A DNA stretch of 64,000 bases from Rhodobacterales bacterium (GTDB lineage: Bacteria; Pseudomonadota; Alphaproteobacteria; Rhodobacterales; Rhodobacteraceae): positions 1 to 64,000 of the forward strand of contig PDRZ01000016.1 of assembly GCA_002747035.1 (NCBI GenBank). Reading direction: 5' to 3'. Below are positions 50,321 through 58,791 of the stretch, one piece after another; the stretch's first letter is position 1, and each line of letters starts with the position of its first letter. The notes under the pieces were generated by a model. It was not told the origin of the DNA. It did no database searches and saw only the letters and a program-made list of their open reading frames with translations. A program made the position numbers and the translations under genes.

Positions 50321-51108
50321 CCATTCAGCGTATCCCCCTTTACAAGATCATTGTCGCGGACCGTCTGCGCAGTGTTGACGAAGATTGGGCGCAGGCCATT
50401 GCGGCGTCGATTGAGCAAAACGGGCTTATGGAACCTCTTGTGGTGCGCCCGCTGAAAAAGGGCATGTTCGCCCTGGTCGCTGGCGCGCACCGGCACCGCG
50501 GCCTTGAGATTGCCGGGCTGACAGAATGTGACTGTTCGGTCATGGAACTCACCAAGGCCGAAGCCCGGCTTGCAGAGATTGACGAAAACCTGATGCGGCG
50601 GGAACTGAGCGCGCTGGATCGGGCCGTGTTTCTGTCGGATCGCAAACGGGTTTATGAAGAATTGCACCCCGAAACCAAAAAGGGCGGGGATCGAAAGAGC
50701 GACGAGGCCAAAATCAAAACGCAAACATTGCGCTTTGATACGTTCACAGAAGACGTGGCAGAGAAAGTTGGCCTTTCACAGCGCACGATCCAAGACGCGG
50801 TTGCCCTGGTCAAAAACCTTGACCCCTCCGCAATTGAGGTGTTGCGCGATAGCCCGATCGCATCGAATGGCGCGCAACTCAAAGCACTCTCAAAACTCTC
50901 CGCCGATCAACAGCGAGACGCCGCGCCGAAACTGGCGGATGGCACCCACGGTTCGGTGAAAGACTACCGGATTTCGAGCGGCGAATTGCCCGTAAGCTGC
51001 GAGCCGACCAACCCCCGTGATGTCTGGATGAAAAAGCAACTGTCGCATTGGGCAGAGGGCAAGAAGGCGTGGCGCGAAGCATTTCTCAAGGAGATTGGCG
51101 CGGCGTGA
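50317..51108 (+). CDS. ParB-like nuclease-domain protein of the prophage
   Basis: 263 residues. The N-terminal ParB/Srx-type domain shows IPLYKIIVADRLRSVDEDWA, GLMEPLVVRP and FALVAGAHRHRGLEIAGLTE (residues 5-70). A middle helix-turn-helix region follows (VAEKVGLSQRTIQDAVALVK near 145-164). The C-terminal part is specific. Such ParB-like proteins precede the transposase in Mu-like phages of Rhodobacteraceae; a role in transposition or early regulation is inferred. The start overlaps the previous stop, and its stop overlaps the transposase GTG. Confidence 0.8.
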   Translation: MTIQRIPLYKIIVADRLRSVDEDWAQAIAASIEQNGLMEPLVVRPLKKGMFALVAGAHRHRGLEIAGLTECDCSVMELTKAEARLAEIDENLMRRELSALDRAVFLSDRKRVYEELHPETKKGGDRKSDEAKIKTQTLRFDTFTEDVAEKVGLSQRTIQDAVALVKNLDPSAIEVLRDSPIASNGAQLKALSKLSADQQRDAAPKLADGTHGSVKDYRISSGELPVSCEPTNPRDVWMKKQLSHWAEGKKAWREAFLKEIGAA

Positions 51109-53045
51109 AAGAATGGTGGTCCATATCCGATCTGGTGGCGCTGGCACACCGTGATTTGCCCAAGACGAAACGGGGCATGTCGGAATTTGCCGCCGAAGGG
51201 CGGTGGAATGAGGATATGAACCGCTGTCGTGAAGTCGCCGGAAACGGTGGCAAGCGCCGTGAATATCACTACACCCTGTTGCCGCCGCTTGTGCAGGGCG
51301 AAATCGTCACGTCGGCGATGATTGACGAGGTGTCTCAGACCAAGGAAGAGACCCGCCAGGACCTCAAGGCACAATCACTGTGGCATACCTACCATTGGGC
51401 CCCTGAAACCGCCCGAAATGAGGCGGATCGCCGCCTTAAGGTGGTTCAGGAGGTGGACCGGCTTATTCCTACTTTGGGTATCGGCGGGGCAACCGAGCTG
51501 GTCTCTATCCGTGAGGACATTCCGGGCCGGACAATCGCCCGGTGGCGCAAGCTGACCAGCGGCATGCACAAGAGCGACTGGCTTCCGGCCCTGTTGCCAG
51601 CCCATCAGGGCCGGACGAAGACAGCCAAGTGTGACAAGCGCGCCTGGGACATGATTTCGAGCGACTACCTGCGCCCGGAACAGCCCTCATTCGCATCCTG
51701 TTACACCCGAATGAAGGAAGCCGCTAAGGAACACGGCTGGTCTCCTGTCCCCGCCAGGGCAACGCTGTTGCGCCGGATCGAGAAAGAGTTCGGCAAAGCG
51801 GCGATTATCATGGCCCGTAAGGGTCAACATGCGGCGGCGGCGCTATACCCCGCCCAGACACGTGACCGCAGCGTTTTCCATGCCATGGAAGCGGTCAATG
51901 CGGACGGTCACAACTTTGACGTCTTCATTCGCTTTGAGGACGGTTCGATTGGCCGCGCCTGCATGATCGCATTCCAGGACCTCTATTCCGGCATGATCCT
52001 TTGCCACCGGATTTCACAGTCCGAAAATAAGGAAACGATCCGTTTGGCCATTGCTGACATGGTCGAAAGCTGGGGCATTCCCGAACACGTCTATTTCGAT
52101 AATGGCCGGGCGTTCATGTCCAAATGGATCACCGGTGGGATCAAGCACCGTTTCCGTTTCAAGGTGAAGGATGAAGAACCGAAAGGCGTTCTGACTCAAC
52201 TGGGCGTCGAGGTGCATAACACCACCCCCTACCACGGTCAGGCCAAACCGATTGAGCGGAGTTTCCGGGACATGTGCGACCGGATTTCCCGCCACCCGGC
52301 TTTGGCGGGCGCCTATACCGGCAATCACATCGACGCAAAGCCCGAAAACTACCACAACCGGGCGGTCCCGATTGAGGAATTCCGCAAGTTCGTCGCTGGC
52401 GAAATCATGCGGCACAACACCCACCCCGACCGCAACACCCAGACCGTCAAAGGACGCAGTTTTGCCGAAGCCTTTGAGGAAAGTTTGGCAAAACCGGGCG
52501 TGGTGGTGCGCAAGGCGACAATGCTGCAACGTCAGTTTTTCCTCATGGCGGGTGAGGCCAAAGCCGCTCGCGCCACCAATGGGGAAATCCACATGGCGGG
52601 CAATCGGTATTGGTCCGAACATCTCATTGCCCATGCTGGCAAAAAATTGATGGTCCGGTTTGACCCGGAAAACCTGCATGACGATCTATTTGTCTACACG
52701 CTCGACGGTCGTTTCATTGACCGCGCGCCTTGTATCGAGGCGGTCGGTTTCAACGACGCCGAGGCCGCGCGCCAGCATGCCAAGCTGAAACGTCAGTTCA
52801 TGAAGGCCAACCGTGAAGTGTTGCGCCTGGGCCGTTTGCTGACACCTGCACAGGTGGCCGCACAGATCCCTGATCCCGACCCCGTTGACCTGAATTTGCC
52901 CAAGGTTGTTGGGCTGCATCACATCGAAACCGCTGCGAATTTGCCCAGCTTTGACGCCGGTGAGGCGTTTAGCCGGGGCCTGAACGACGCCATGGGCGTC
53001 TCCAGCATTTTCGACCACCCGAACAACAAAAAAGAGGACGGATGA
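51105..53045 (+). CDS. Mu-type transposase A
   Basis: 646 residues from GTG 51105, overlapping the ParB-like stop. An N-terminal winged Mu DNA-binding domain (VKEWWSISDLVALAHRDLPK) leads to the integrase core: Asp in VNADGHNFDVFIRF near 267, Asp in VYFDNGRAF near 332, and Glu in GQAKPIERSFRDMCD near 383. A Mu-transposase C-terminal beta-barrel follows (residues 480-560), then a tail that would contact the B protein. It joins phage ends to target DNA both on infection and in replicative growth. All catalytic residues are intact, so it can be active. Confidence 0.94.
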   Translation: MKEWWSISDLVALAHRDLPKTKRGMSEFAAEGRWNEDMNRCREVAGNGGKRREYHYTLLPPLVQGEIVTSAMIDEVSQTKEETRQDLKAQSLWHTYHWAPETARNEADRRLKVVQEVDRLIPTLGIGGATELVSIREDIPGRTIARWRKLTSGMHKSDWLPALLPAHQGRTKTAKCDKRAWDMISSDYLRPEQPSFASCYTRMKEAAKEHGWSPVPARATLLRRIEKEFGKAAIIMARKGQHAAAALYPAQTRDRSVFHAMEAVNADGHNFDVFIRFEDGSIGRACMIAFQDLYSGMILCHRISQSENKETIRLAIADMVESWGIPEHVYFDNGRAFMSKWITGGIKHRFRFKVKDEEPKGVLTQLGVEVHNTTPYHGQAKPIERSFRDMCDRISRHPALAGAYTGNHIDAKPENYHNRAVPIEEFRKFVAGEIMRHNTHPDRNTQTVKGRSFAEAFEESLAKPGVVVRKATMLQRQFFLMAGEAKAARATNGEIHMAGNRYWSEHLIAHAGKKLMVRFDPENLHDDLFVYTLDGRFIDRAPCIEAVGFNDAEAARQHAKLKRQFMKANREVLRLGRLLTPAQVAAQIPDPDPVDLNLPKVVGLHHIETAANLPSFDAGEAFSRGLNDAMGVSSIFDHPNNKKEDG

Positions 53046-53077
53046 ACCGCCCAAAACCGACTTAGGAGTATCAAAAT

Positions 53078-54100
53078 ATGAATGCGCAAACGAAACAGGA
53101 TACGGGCAGCGTCAAAGCGTGGGCCCATCCGAAACAATCCCCCCAAAACCTGTCCCCCGAAGTTCTGAAACGTTGGGAAACCGCTACATCCAAGATTGCC
53201 CAACTCGCGGGTAAGAATGGTTGGAACAAATCCGAGGTTGCCCGCCGTGCGGATATGGCGATTGGGACGTTTTCGGGCTGGTATGACGGCACCTATACGG
53301 GCCGCTATGACACGACCACGCAGAAGATCGAAAACTATATCGACCTTCTGGTTGATGCGGCGGAAACCATGGCTGCATTGCCAACTGATCCGGGGTTTCT
53401 GCAAACCCGCATGGCGCGCGAGTTGTTTGAAGGGTTCACCTACGCCCAGGCACTGCCGACGATTTCGGTTATCACCATCGCGTCGGGTTTGGGCAAAACC
53501 TGCGCGGCAAAGGCGTTCGCATGCTCGCGCCCGCATGTGTTTCATGTTGAGCTCAGTCCCGCCAGCCGTCGCCCACACAATTTGAAAGTGGAAATCGGCG
53601 ATACGCTGGGCATTTCCACCCGCAATTCTTCGACGTTGAAAGCCTCCATTGTTGAAGCCCTGAAACGCGACGGTTTCAGCGCACTTTTGATCGTTGATGA
53701 AGCCCAAAACTTGGGCGAAGACGGAATTAACGAGTTGCGTCATTTCCGCGACGTGGCCGGGTGCGGACTGGTGTTGCTTGGCAACAACGAAACAACAACG
53801 CCCTACGCATCCCGAGACGTGCGCCATTCCTCTCCCCAGGTCACGCGCCGGATCGGCCACCGGCTCACGGTCATGAACCCTTACGCCGAAGATATCGAAT
53901 CGGTGTTGGATGCCTGGAAGATCACCGAGCCGGAAGCCCGCAACGTCGCGGAGGCCATCGCGAAACGCCCAGGTGCAATCGGGGCGCTGGTCGAAACGAT
54001 CAAGGCCGCGTCCCTTATTGCGCGCGGCATGGGCACCGGGTTGGGTGCAGAACATATCAAAGCGGCATATCAGCGGCGTGGCGGTGGGGGGGCGCTGTGA
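53078..54100 (+). CDS. Mu B-like AAA ATPase, transposition target activator
   Basis: 340 residues, ATG 53078 with TAGGAG upstream. An N-terminal helix-turn-helix (NKSEVARRADMAIGTFSGWY near 50-69) precedes an AAA+ ATPase: Walker A ASGLGKTCAAKAF near 136-148 (lacking the full GxxxxGKT form) and Walker B ALLIVDEAQNLGE near 203-215. MuB-type proteins bind target DNA, stimulate transposase A and protect the phage from self-insertion. It follows transposase A by 32 bases, the standard order. Confidence 0.92.
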   Translation: MNAQTKQDTGSVKAWAHPKQSPQNLSPEVLKRWETATSKIAQLAGKNGWNKSEVARRADMAIGTFSGWYDGTYTGRYDTTTQKIENYIDLLVDAAETMAALPTDPGFLQTRMARELFEGFTYAQALPTISVITIASGLGKTCAAKAFACSRPHVFHVELSPASRRPHNLKVEIGDTLGISTRNSSTLKASIVEALKRDGFSALLIVDEAQNLGEDGINELRHFRDVAGCGLVLLGNNETTTPYASRDVRHSSPQVTRRIGHRLTVMNPYAEDIESVLDAWKITEPEARNVAEAIAKRPGAIGALVETIKAASLIARGMGTGLGAEHIKAAYQRRGGGGAL

Positions 54101-54408
54101 TGGTTTCCCGGAACAAGATCGTCAGGCTTGCGAGAAATCGCACCCCACCCGCCTCAATCGCGCGGATGCTGAATTGTGACGTGGACAAAGTTTATTCAGC
54201 AATCCGCTGGGCACGCACGAACGGCGAAGACATTCCACATTTCAGGAAGGTCAAGGCCGAGGCGAAATCACTTCCAGCCTCCGCATTGGTGATCAACGCA
54301 CGCCTCAATTCGCTTTTGCTTCGCGAAGCGGAGCGCCGGGGCCTGTCCCGTTCGGAAATGGCTCAAAAGCTTCTGGAAAATGCCCTGCTGAAAACGGTCG
54401 GGCACTAA
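54100..54408 (+). CDS. Small DNA-binding-like phage protein
   Basis: 102 residues; its ATG overlaps the MuB stop. The first half has a helix-turn-helix-like RTPPASIARMLNCDVDKVYS, and the second a ribbon-helix-helix-like SLLLREAERRGLSRSEMAQK. I know no named family. It is expressed as part of the early operon. Confidence 0.7.
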   Translation: MVSRNKIVRLARNRTPPASIARMLNCDVDKVYSAIRWARTNGEDIPHFRKVKAEAKSLPASALVINARLNSLLLREAERRGLSRSEMAQKLLENALLKTVGH

Positions 54409-54431
54409 ACCCCAACGAAAGGACCTCTGAC

Positions 54432-55073
54432 ATGACAGAGCAGAAGAAAGAACCCGAATTCATGACCAACGTGAAAGGGCACCGGGTGCCCATGAACTTG
54501 GTCAAACCACACGATTTGCTCACTGACCAGGTTGTGAAAGACATTTTCAACTATGGCAAAGAGCTTGAGGCACAAATCGCCCGGTTCCGTGCCCACTCCT
54601 ACGACGATTTGGGCGAACTGATGCACCTGCTGGCCGAAGAGTACGGTATCCACCAGCGCGGCATGCGTGAAGGTGGGCGCGGGAACGTCAGTTTCAAATC
54701 GTATGACGGTTTGAAGAAAGTCGAAATCAGCATTCAGGATTACATGGAGTATGGGCCTGAATTGCAAATCGCCAAACAGCTTATCGACCAGTTCATTCAC
54801 GAACGCAGCGAGAACCTGGACGCCGACGTGCGCGCGCTTCTCGAACACGCATTCGACGTCGATCAGCAAGGCAAAATCAACAACGCCGCGCTCTATTCCT
54901 TGCGTCGTCTTGATATCCAGCATCCGCTTTGGCTCCAGGCCATGGAGGCAATCAAGAACAGCCAGCGGGTCGAAAGCACCCGGCAGTTTTTGCGCATCAG
55001 CTCGCGCCCCAATCCGCAAGCCAAATTCAAATCTGTCCAGATCAACCTGGCCAATGCGGGGACCGAACAGTGA
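54432..55073 (+). CDS. DUF3164-family Mu-like phage protein
   Basis: 213 residues, a DUF3164 protein: MTNVKGHRVPMNLVKPHDLL at the start, then GKELEAQIARFRAHSYDDLG and KGNVSFKSYDG-like GRGNVSFKSYDGLKKVEISI, and a C-terminal LRISSRPNPQAKFKSVQINL. The family is found right after transposase B in many Mu-like phages. Its function is not known; sequence is consistent with a DNA-binding protein of the early region. It has GGACCTC upstream in place of a strong ribosome site. Confidence 0.85.
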   Translation: MTEQKKEPEFMTNVKGHRVPMNLVKPHDLLTDQVVKDIFNYGKELEAQIARFRAHSYDDLGELMHLLAEEYGIHQRGMREGGRGNVSFKSYDGLKKVEISIQDYMEYGPELQIAKQLIDQFIHERSENLDADVRALLEHAFDVDQQGKINNAALYSLRRLDIQHPLWLQAMEAIKNSQRVESTRQFLRISSRPNPQAKFKSVQINLANAGTEQ

Positions 55074-55279
55074 AACCCGCCGAGGAACGTATCACCGACG
55101 CGTTGAACCAGGCCGAGGCCGGTCAATTCGACGGCGCGCAACACAAAATGTGGGTGATTGACCAGATGGTGCGCGCGCTGTGCGGCTCACCCGCCGCTTA
55201 TGCGGAATGGATCGCACAGTACAAACAAGGGGTCGACGGCCCTGAAACTTACGAGTGGGACGCAGGAACCGCGCCCTGA
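55070..55279 (+). CDS. Small phage protein, unknown
   Basis: 69 residues from GTG 55070, overlapping the DUF3164 stop: KPAEERITDALNQAEAGQFD, then HKMWVIDQMVRALCGSPAAY. This is a mostly helical early-operon protein without a known domain. The overlap with the previous gene supports the GTG over other starts. Confidence 0.65.
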   Translation: MKPAEERITDALNQAEAGQFDGAQHKMWVIDQMVRALCGSPAAYAEWIAQYKQGVDGPETYEWDAGTAP

Positions 55280-55295
55280 TTTGAAAGGACATCAC

Positions 55296-55610
55296 ATGAG
55301 CAACAAAGATATCAAACCCGTCACCATTCTGACCCGCGCCGATTACCTGGAAGGGGTGCTCAATATGATCCCGGGTATCAGTATTGAGGACCTGGATGGG
55401 TCGCGCAAAGCATATCGCGACGCAACGGATGCCGCGGTGAAAAAGATCATGGGCCTGCCGCACCATCCCGCCCGCGTTTCCAACAGGACGGATGGCACGG
55501 CCATTCACATGATGGGTCTGAGCGCCACCAGTACAACCGGCTTTGAAGGGGCCGCGCGCAACTGGATCAAGCAGGCGCGCACCAAGTTTGGGGGGCAAGA
55601 GCATGCCTGA
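55296..55610 (+). CDS. Small phage protein, unknown
   Basis: 104 residues from ATG 55296 (AAAGGA upstream). It contains TRADYLEGVLNMIPGISIED and HMMGLSATSTTGFEGAARNW. It is compact and soluble, with no motif I recognise. Its end overlaps the next gene by eight bases. Confidence 0.65.
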   Translation: MSNKDIKPVTILTRADYLEGVLNMIPGISIEDLDGSRKAYRDATDAAVKKIMGLPHHPARVSNRTDGTAIHMMGLSATSTTGFEGAARNWIKQARTKFGGQEHA

Positions 55611-55824
55611 ACGTTTCACCGAAACCGAAATGCTGGATATTGCCCGCCGCGCCATTGGCAAGATTGACCGCTATGGGCGGCGCGGCACCGAGCGCCTGAC
55701 CTGGAACGAAATCGAGGCCATGGCGCTAACCCTCGTCAGCATTGGCATCGCGCCGATCCCGGCGACGGACGCGGCGGCGGACCCGGTTTTCAACACCACG
55801 CGGGGGGCTTCTGATGCAGCGTGA
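55603..55824 (+). CDS. Small phage protein, unknown
   Basis: 73 residues from ATG 55603, overlapping the previous gene: MPERFTETEMLDIARRAIGK, then YGRRGTERLTWNEIEAMALT. No family recognised. It runs into the next gene with an 11-base overlap. Confidence 0.6.
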   Translation: MPERFTETEMLDIARRAIGKIDRYGRRGTERLTWNEIEAMALTLVSIGIAPIPATDAAADPVFNTTRGASDAA

Positions 55825-56089
55825 ACAGACATCCCACACCGTGTTCGCCTATTGCTCGCGCAATGGCAAAATCTGGTTTTCGGACCATCCGTTCGAGGAA
55901 TCGGCGGTTCGTCTTGCAGCCGGTCGGCTGGCTGAGCTGAAACAGATCGTCGCGGATCTGGGGCAAGCCGCACCAGACGGCGAAGGCCATGTGGTTTCGG
56001 GCGTGGCCGAAGCAAATTCCGAGCATGAAGCCTATGCCGCGACAGTGCGTTTCATGGACCGGATCGACAACGTGATGGCAAACCAATGA
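55814..56089 (+). CDS. Small phage protein, unknown
   Basis: 91 residues from ATG 55814: MQREQTSHTVFAYCSRNGKI, FSDHPFEESAVRLAAGRLAE, and FMDRIDNVMANQ at the end. No domain recognised. Four-base overlap with the GemA gene downstream. Confidence 0.6.
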   Translation: MQREQTSHTVFAYCSRNGKIWFSDHPFEESAVRLAAGRLAELKQIVADLGQAAPDGEGHVVSGVAEANSEHEAYAATVRFMDRIDNVMANQ

Positions 56090-56718
56090 GTGCTCTTAAA
56101 GCCATTCACGCGAAACGCCGCCAGGTGCATTCCTTGAAAGAGGATGACGATTGGCGCGCCTTCGTTGAAAAGCACACGGGCCAGCGTTCGACCCGTGGGC
56201 TTTCACCGTCCCAGACCAAGGCCCTCCTGGCCGCGCTGGACGACATGGGCGCGCCCAAGATTAAGCCTAAAGCTAAACTCTCTGGCCCCTACGCAACCAA
56301 GCTGCAAGCGCTATGGATTTCGTGCTGGAACCTTGGCCTTGTGCGTAACCCGCGCGATGAAGCTCTGATGGCATTTGCCACCCACCAGGCGAAAGTGGAT
56401 CATGCCAATTGGATCCGGGATCACCGGGACGCCATGGCCGTGATCGAGGCGCTGAAATCCATGATGGAACGCGCCGGGGTGGATTGGTTCACCTATCCCG
56501 ACGCCGCGTCTTATGAAGCGCAACCCGGTTACAAGATCGCCAAGGCGCAATGGGCCAAGATCAGCAAGACCGCGCCTTACGCTGGCAGCACGTTTCATGG
56601 GTATCTTTTCCACCTCGTGCGCAAGAACATGAACGAACTGTCGCGCGAAGACTGGATTTATATCATGAACAGCTTCGGCGAGTCGCTGCGCCAATTGCCC
56701 ACTGAGGCGCGCAAATGA
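56086..56718 (+). CDS. GemA-like regulatory protein (Mu gp16 family)
   Basis: 210 residues of the GemA/DUF1018 family: IHAKRRQVHSLKEDDDWRAF at the start, SQTKALLAALDDMGAPK, and PYATKLQALWISCWNLGLVR. GemA of Mu was described as affecting host gene expression and DNA topology. Position after the small early genes and just before the Mor-like gene is conserved in Mu-like phages. An extra C-terminal part (residues 120-210) is unusual for the core family. Confidence 0.8.
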   Translation: MSALKAIHAKRRQVHSLKEDDDWRAFVEKHTGQRSTRGLSPSQTKALLAALDDMGAPKIKPKAKLSGPYATKLQALWISCWNLGLVRNPRDEALMAFATHQAKVDHANWIRDHRDAMAVIEALKSMMERAGVDWFTYPDAASYEAQPGYKIAKAQWAKISKTAPYAGSTFHGYLFHLVRKNMNELSREDWIYIMNSFGESLRQLPTEARK

Positions 56719-57128
56719 GCTATTCCTGGCTTCCCCCCCTTTTAAACGAGATTGCAGACGTCGCCGGGCTGGACGCCGCCCTGGCAATGGCTGACGCTCG
56801 GGGGGGAAGCCGCATTTCCATTCCGGCCCGTGTTGGCGCCAACCATTGGCTGGTCGAAACCGTCGGAAAGGACGCGGCTGACAAGATCTGCGCGCACTTC
56901 CGCACCGGCGCTGACGGCCAGATGGGTAAAGTGCTGGATCTGCCCCTGCGCCCGGACCTTGATCTTGCCAAGCGCCGCAAAAAGATTGACCAGATGATTG
57001 AGCGCGGCGTATCAGCAGACAAGATCGCGGTTGCCACGCGCACCCACCGCACCACCGTTTTCCGGCGCAAGGCCAAGATGAAAACGGGCGAAATCCCAAA
57101 CGACCCCCATCCTGATCTTTTCGATTGA
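56715..57128 (+). CDS. Mor-like activator of middle transcription
   Basis: 137 residues. PPLLNEIADVAGLDAALAMA, then ARGGSRISIPARVGANHWLV and ETVGKDAADKICAHF fit the N-terminal dimerisation part of Mor/C proteins. RRKKIDQMIERGVSADKIAV and ATRTHRTTVFRRKAK fit the C-terminal helix-turn-helix. Mor activates the middle promoter of Mu. Two palindromes follow directly (57129-57170), the place of a Mor-type target or a terminator. Confidence 0.75.
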   Translation: MSYSWLPPLLNEIADVAGLDAALAMADARGGSRISIPARVGANHWLVETVGKDAADKICAHFRTGADGQMGKVLDLPLRPDLDLAKRRKKIDQMIERGVSADKIAVATRTHRTTVFRRKAKMKTGEIPNDPHPDLFD

Positions 57129-57170
57129 TTTGGTAGCATTGCTACCAAAGGGTGGCAGTCTCTGACTGCC
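57129..57170. promoter_or_regulatory. Two adjacent perfect palindromes before the lysis genes
   Basis: TTTGGTAGC-ATT-GCTACCAAA (57129-57149) and GGCAGTC-TCT-GACTGCC (57154-57170), five bases apart. Both have three-base centres. There is no T run, so a protein-binding site is as likely as a termination hairpin. They lie just after the activator gene and 33 bases before the endolysin start. Confidence 0.65.
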
Positions 57171-57202
57171 TATTGTCACTTCATCTTTTTGGAGTGACCC
57201 CC

Positions 57203-57811
57203 ATGAAAACCGTCCGAGAATTGGCCCAAGAAATCGTCAAGCGCGAAGGCGGCTATGTCAACGATCCCGACGATCCGGGCGGGGCAACCAAATACGGCGT
57301 GACCATCCACACGATGCGGCGTTTGGGGATCGACCTGGACCGCGACGGGGATGTTGACGCCGCTGACGTGCGCCGCCTGACGCTGCAACAGGCGGTGGAT
57401 ATCTATATCGAACACTACTTCCAGAAAACGCGCATCGACCTGTTGCCCGGGCCGCTACAGGCCACCGTGTTCGATATGTATGTGAACGCGGGAAATAACG
57501 CGGTAAAGATCCTGCAACGCTTGTTGTCCGAGTTTGGGCAAAAGGTGTCCGTTGATGGGGCTTTGGGGCCGCAAACGGCGGCGGCGGTGGAACGCGCGTT
57601 CGATGATGCCGGGGATTACCTGGTGGACGCCTACGGCATCGCGCGCCGCAATTACTATTTCCGGCTGGCGGATCGCCGCCCCGCATCCCGCAAATATGCC
57701 CGCACCCGCGCCGGTGGCAAGGGCGGCTGGATCAAGCGGGCCGAAGAGTTCATTCGGCCACAGTTTCACATGAGCAAATCGGAGTTCAACCGCCGGGTTT
57801 CCGGGTGGTGA
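57203..57811 (+). CDS. GH108 N-acetylmuramidase endolysin of the prophage
   Basis: 202 residues from ATG 57203 (TTGGAG upstream); the frame from 57152 is unlikely as it crosses a palindrome. Catalytic Glu 15 is in VKREGGYVNDPDDPGGATKY. The EF-hand-like loop DLDRDGDVDAAD lies near 44-55, and the peptidoglycan-binding module is NAVKILQRLLSEFGQKVSVD. Long blocks (VTIHTMRRLG, RRNYYFRLAD, ASRKYARTRAGGKGGWI) are identical or nearly so to the endolysin at 19491, so these two share a recent ancestor. It should cut peptidoglycan at lysis. Confidence 0.92.
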   Translation: MKTVRELAQEIVKREGGYVNDPDDPGGATKYGVTIHTMRRLGIDLDRDGDVDAADVRRLTLQQAVDIYIEHYFQKTRIDLLPGPLQATVFDMYVNAGNNAVKILQRLLSEFGQKVSVDGALGPQTAAAVERAFDDAGDYLVDAYGIARRNYYFRLADRRPASRKYARTRAGGKGGWIKRAEEFIRPQFHMSKSEFNRRVSGW

Positions 57812-57816
57812 TCTTT

Positions 57817-57845
57817 GCGCCGTTTGACTGGCGCTTTTCCTTTTT
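57817..57845 (+). terminator. Possible intrinsic terminator between endolysin and holin
   Basis: GCGCC (57817-57821) and GGCGC (57830-57834) form a short stem followed by TTTTCCTTTTT. It could reduce holin-side transcription relative to endolysin. Confidence 0.5.
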
Positions 57846-57881
57846 CGCAGATCGAATTTGGCAAGAGTTGGGGAGACAACA

Positions 57882-58451
57882 ATGCAGTTTTTGAAGTGGC
57901 TTTTTGGCGGGTCACGCAACGTGATTGCTGAAACCGCCGAAGTTTTTGTGGAAAACGCCGAAGCAGGCGCACAGCGCCGTGCAGATTTCTCACAAGCGGC
58001 CCTGGCACAACATGCGGCGGAGTTCCGAGTGGCCCGTAAAGGTCTGTTCGACCGTTTCATGGATGGGCTGAACCGAATGCCGCGCCCCTTGATCGTCCTT
58101 AGCGTCTTCTGGCTTTTTGCCCTGGTCGTGATCGACCCGATTTATTTCGCGGAAATTATGGTCTCGCTTGACCTGGTCCCCATGCCGCTTTGGTACGCGG
58201 CAGGCACGATTATGACGTTCTATTTCGGTGGGCGCATGCAGATGAAAATGTTGGAGTCGCGCCGGGATTTTGCCGGGGTGGCGCAGAAGCTCCCCCATGC
58301 GATGGAACAGATCCGCACGATCCGTGAGTTGCGCTATGACAGCCCCGGCGTTGCCGACACATCGACAGACGTTGATCTGGCCTCTGTCGTGACGGAACCC
58401 AGCGATAACGAGGCCGTGACGGCTTGGCGCAAGGTGATGCACAATGCGTAA
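57882..58451 (+). CDS. Holin of the three-helix type (prophage)
   Basis: 189 residues from ATG 57882 (GGGGAGAC upstream). An N-terminal FLKWLFGGSRNVIAETAEVF region precedes two strong helices (LIVLSVFWLFALVVIDPIYF and PLWYAAGTIMTFYFGGRMQM) and a charged tail. It is the same family and gene order as the holin at 18883, with the shared pattern FVENAEAGAQRRA / FRENAEGGAERAA. It makes membrane lesions that let the endolysin act. The stop overlaps the next gene by eight bases. Confidence 0.85.
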   Translation: MQFLKWLFGGSRNVIAETAEVFVENAEAGAQRRADFSQAALAQHAAEFRVARKGLFDRFMDGLNRMPRPLIVLSVFWLFALVVIDPIYFAEIMVSLDLVPMPLWYAAGTIMTFYFGGRMQMKMLESRRDFAGVAQKLPHAMEQIRTIRELRYDSPGVADTSTDVDLASVVTEPSDNEAVTAWRKVMHNA

Positions 58452-58791
58452 ACTCGAAATCCTTGCGCTGGCCGTGCTGATCGTCCTGGGGGCGCTCGTA
58501 TCTCTTGGCACCTTTTTGGCCGTATTCACGTCCTCCGCAGAAGCGCAACCCGCGCGCGACTGTGCCCCGCGTGAGCGGGTGGTTGCCCGTCTGGCGGAAA
58601 CCTATGGCGAAACCCGCCAGTCCATTGGGTTGGAATCCAACCGCGCCGTCGTTGAAACCTTTGCCAATCTGAAAAGCGGCTCGTGGACGATCACGGTAAC
58701 AATAGCCAACGGCACCACTTGCCTCGTAGCCAGTGGTTTCGAGTTCGAGTCGCTGGATGAACAGGGCCAGGCGTTGGGGGATGACACATGA
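58444..58791 (+). CDS. Membrane-anchored phage protein after the holin
   Basis: 115 residues: an N-terminal hydrophobic segment LEILALAVLIVLGALVSLGT (anchor or signal), then a periplasmic domain with RDCAPRERVVARLAETYGET and two cysteines (RDCAPR and GTTCLVA) that could form a disulfide. Position after holin invites comparison with spanin (Rz-like) proteins, but the domain is not a clear coiled coil, so the role is unknown. Four-base overlap with the next gene. Confidence 0.7.
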   Translation: MRKLEILALAVLIVLGALVSLGTFLAVFTSSAEAQPARDCAPRERVVARLAETYGETRQSIGLESNRAVVETFANLKSGSWTITVTIANGTTCLVASGFEFESLDEQGQALGDDT

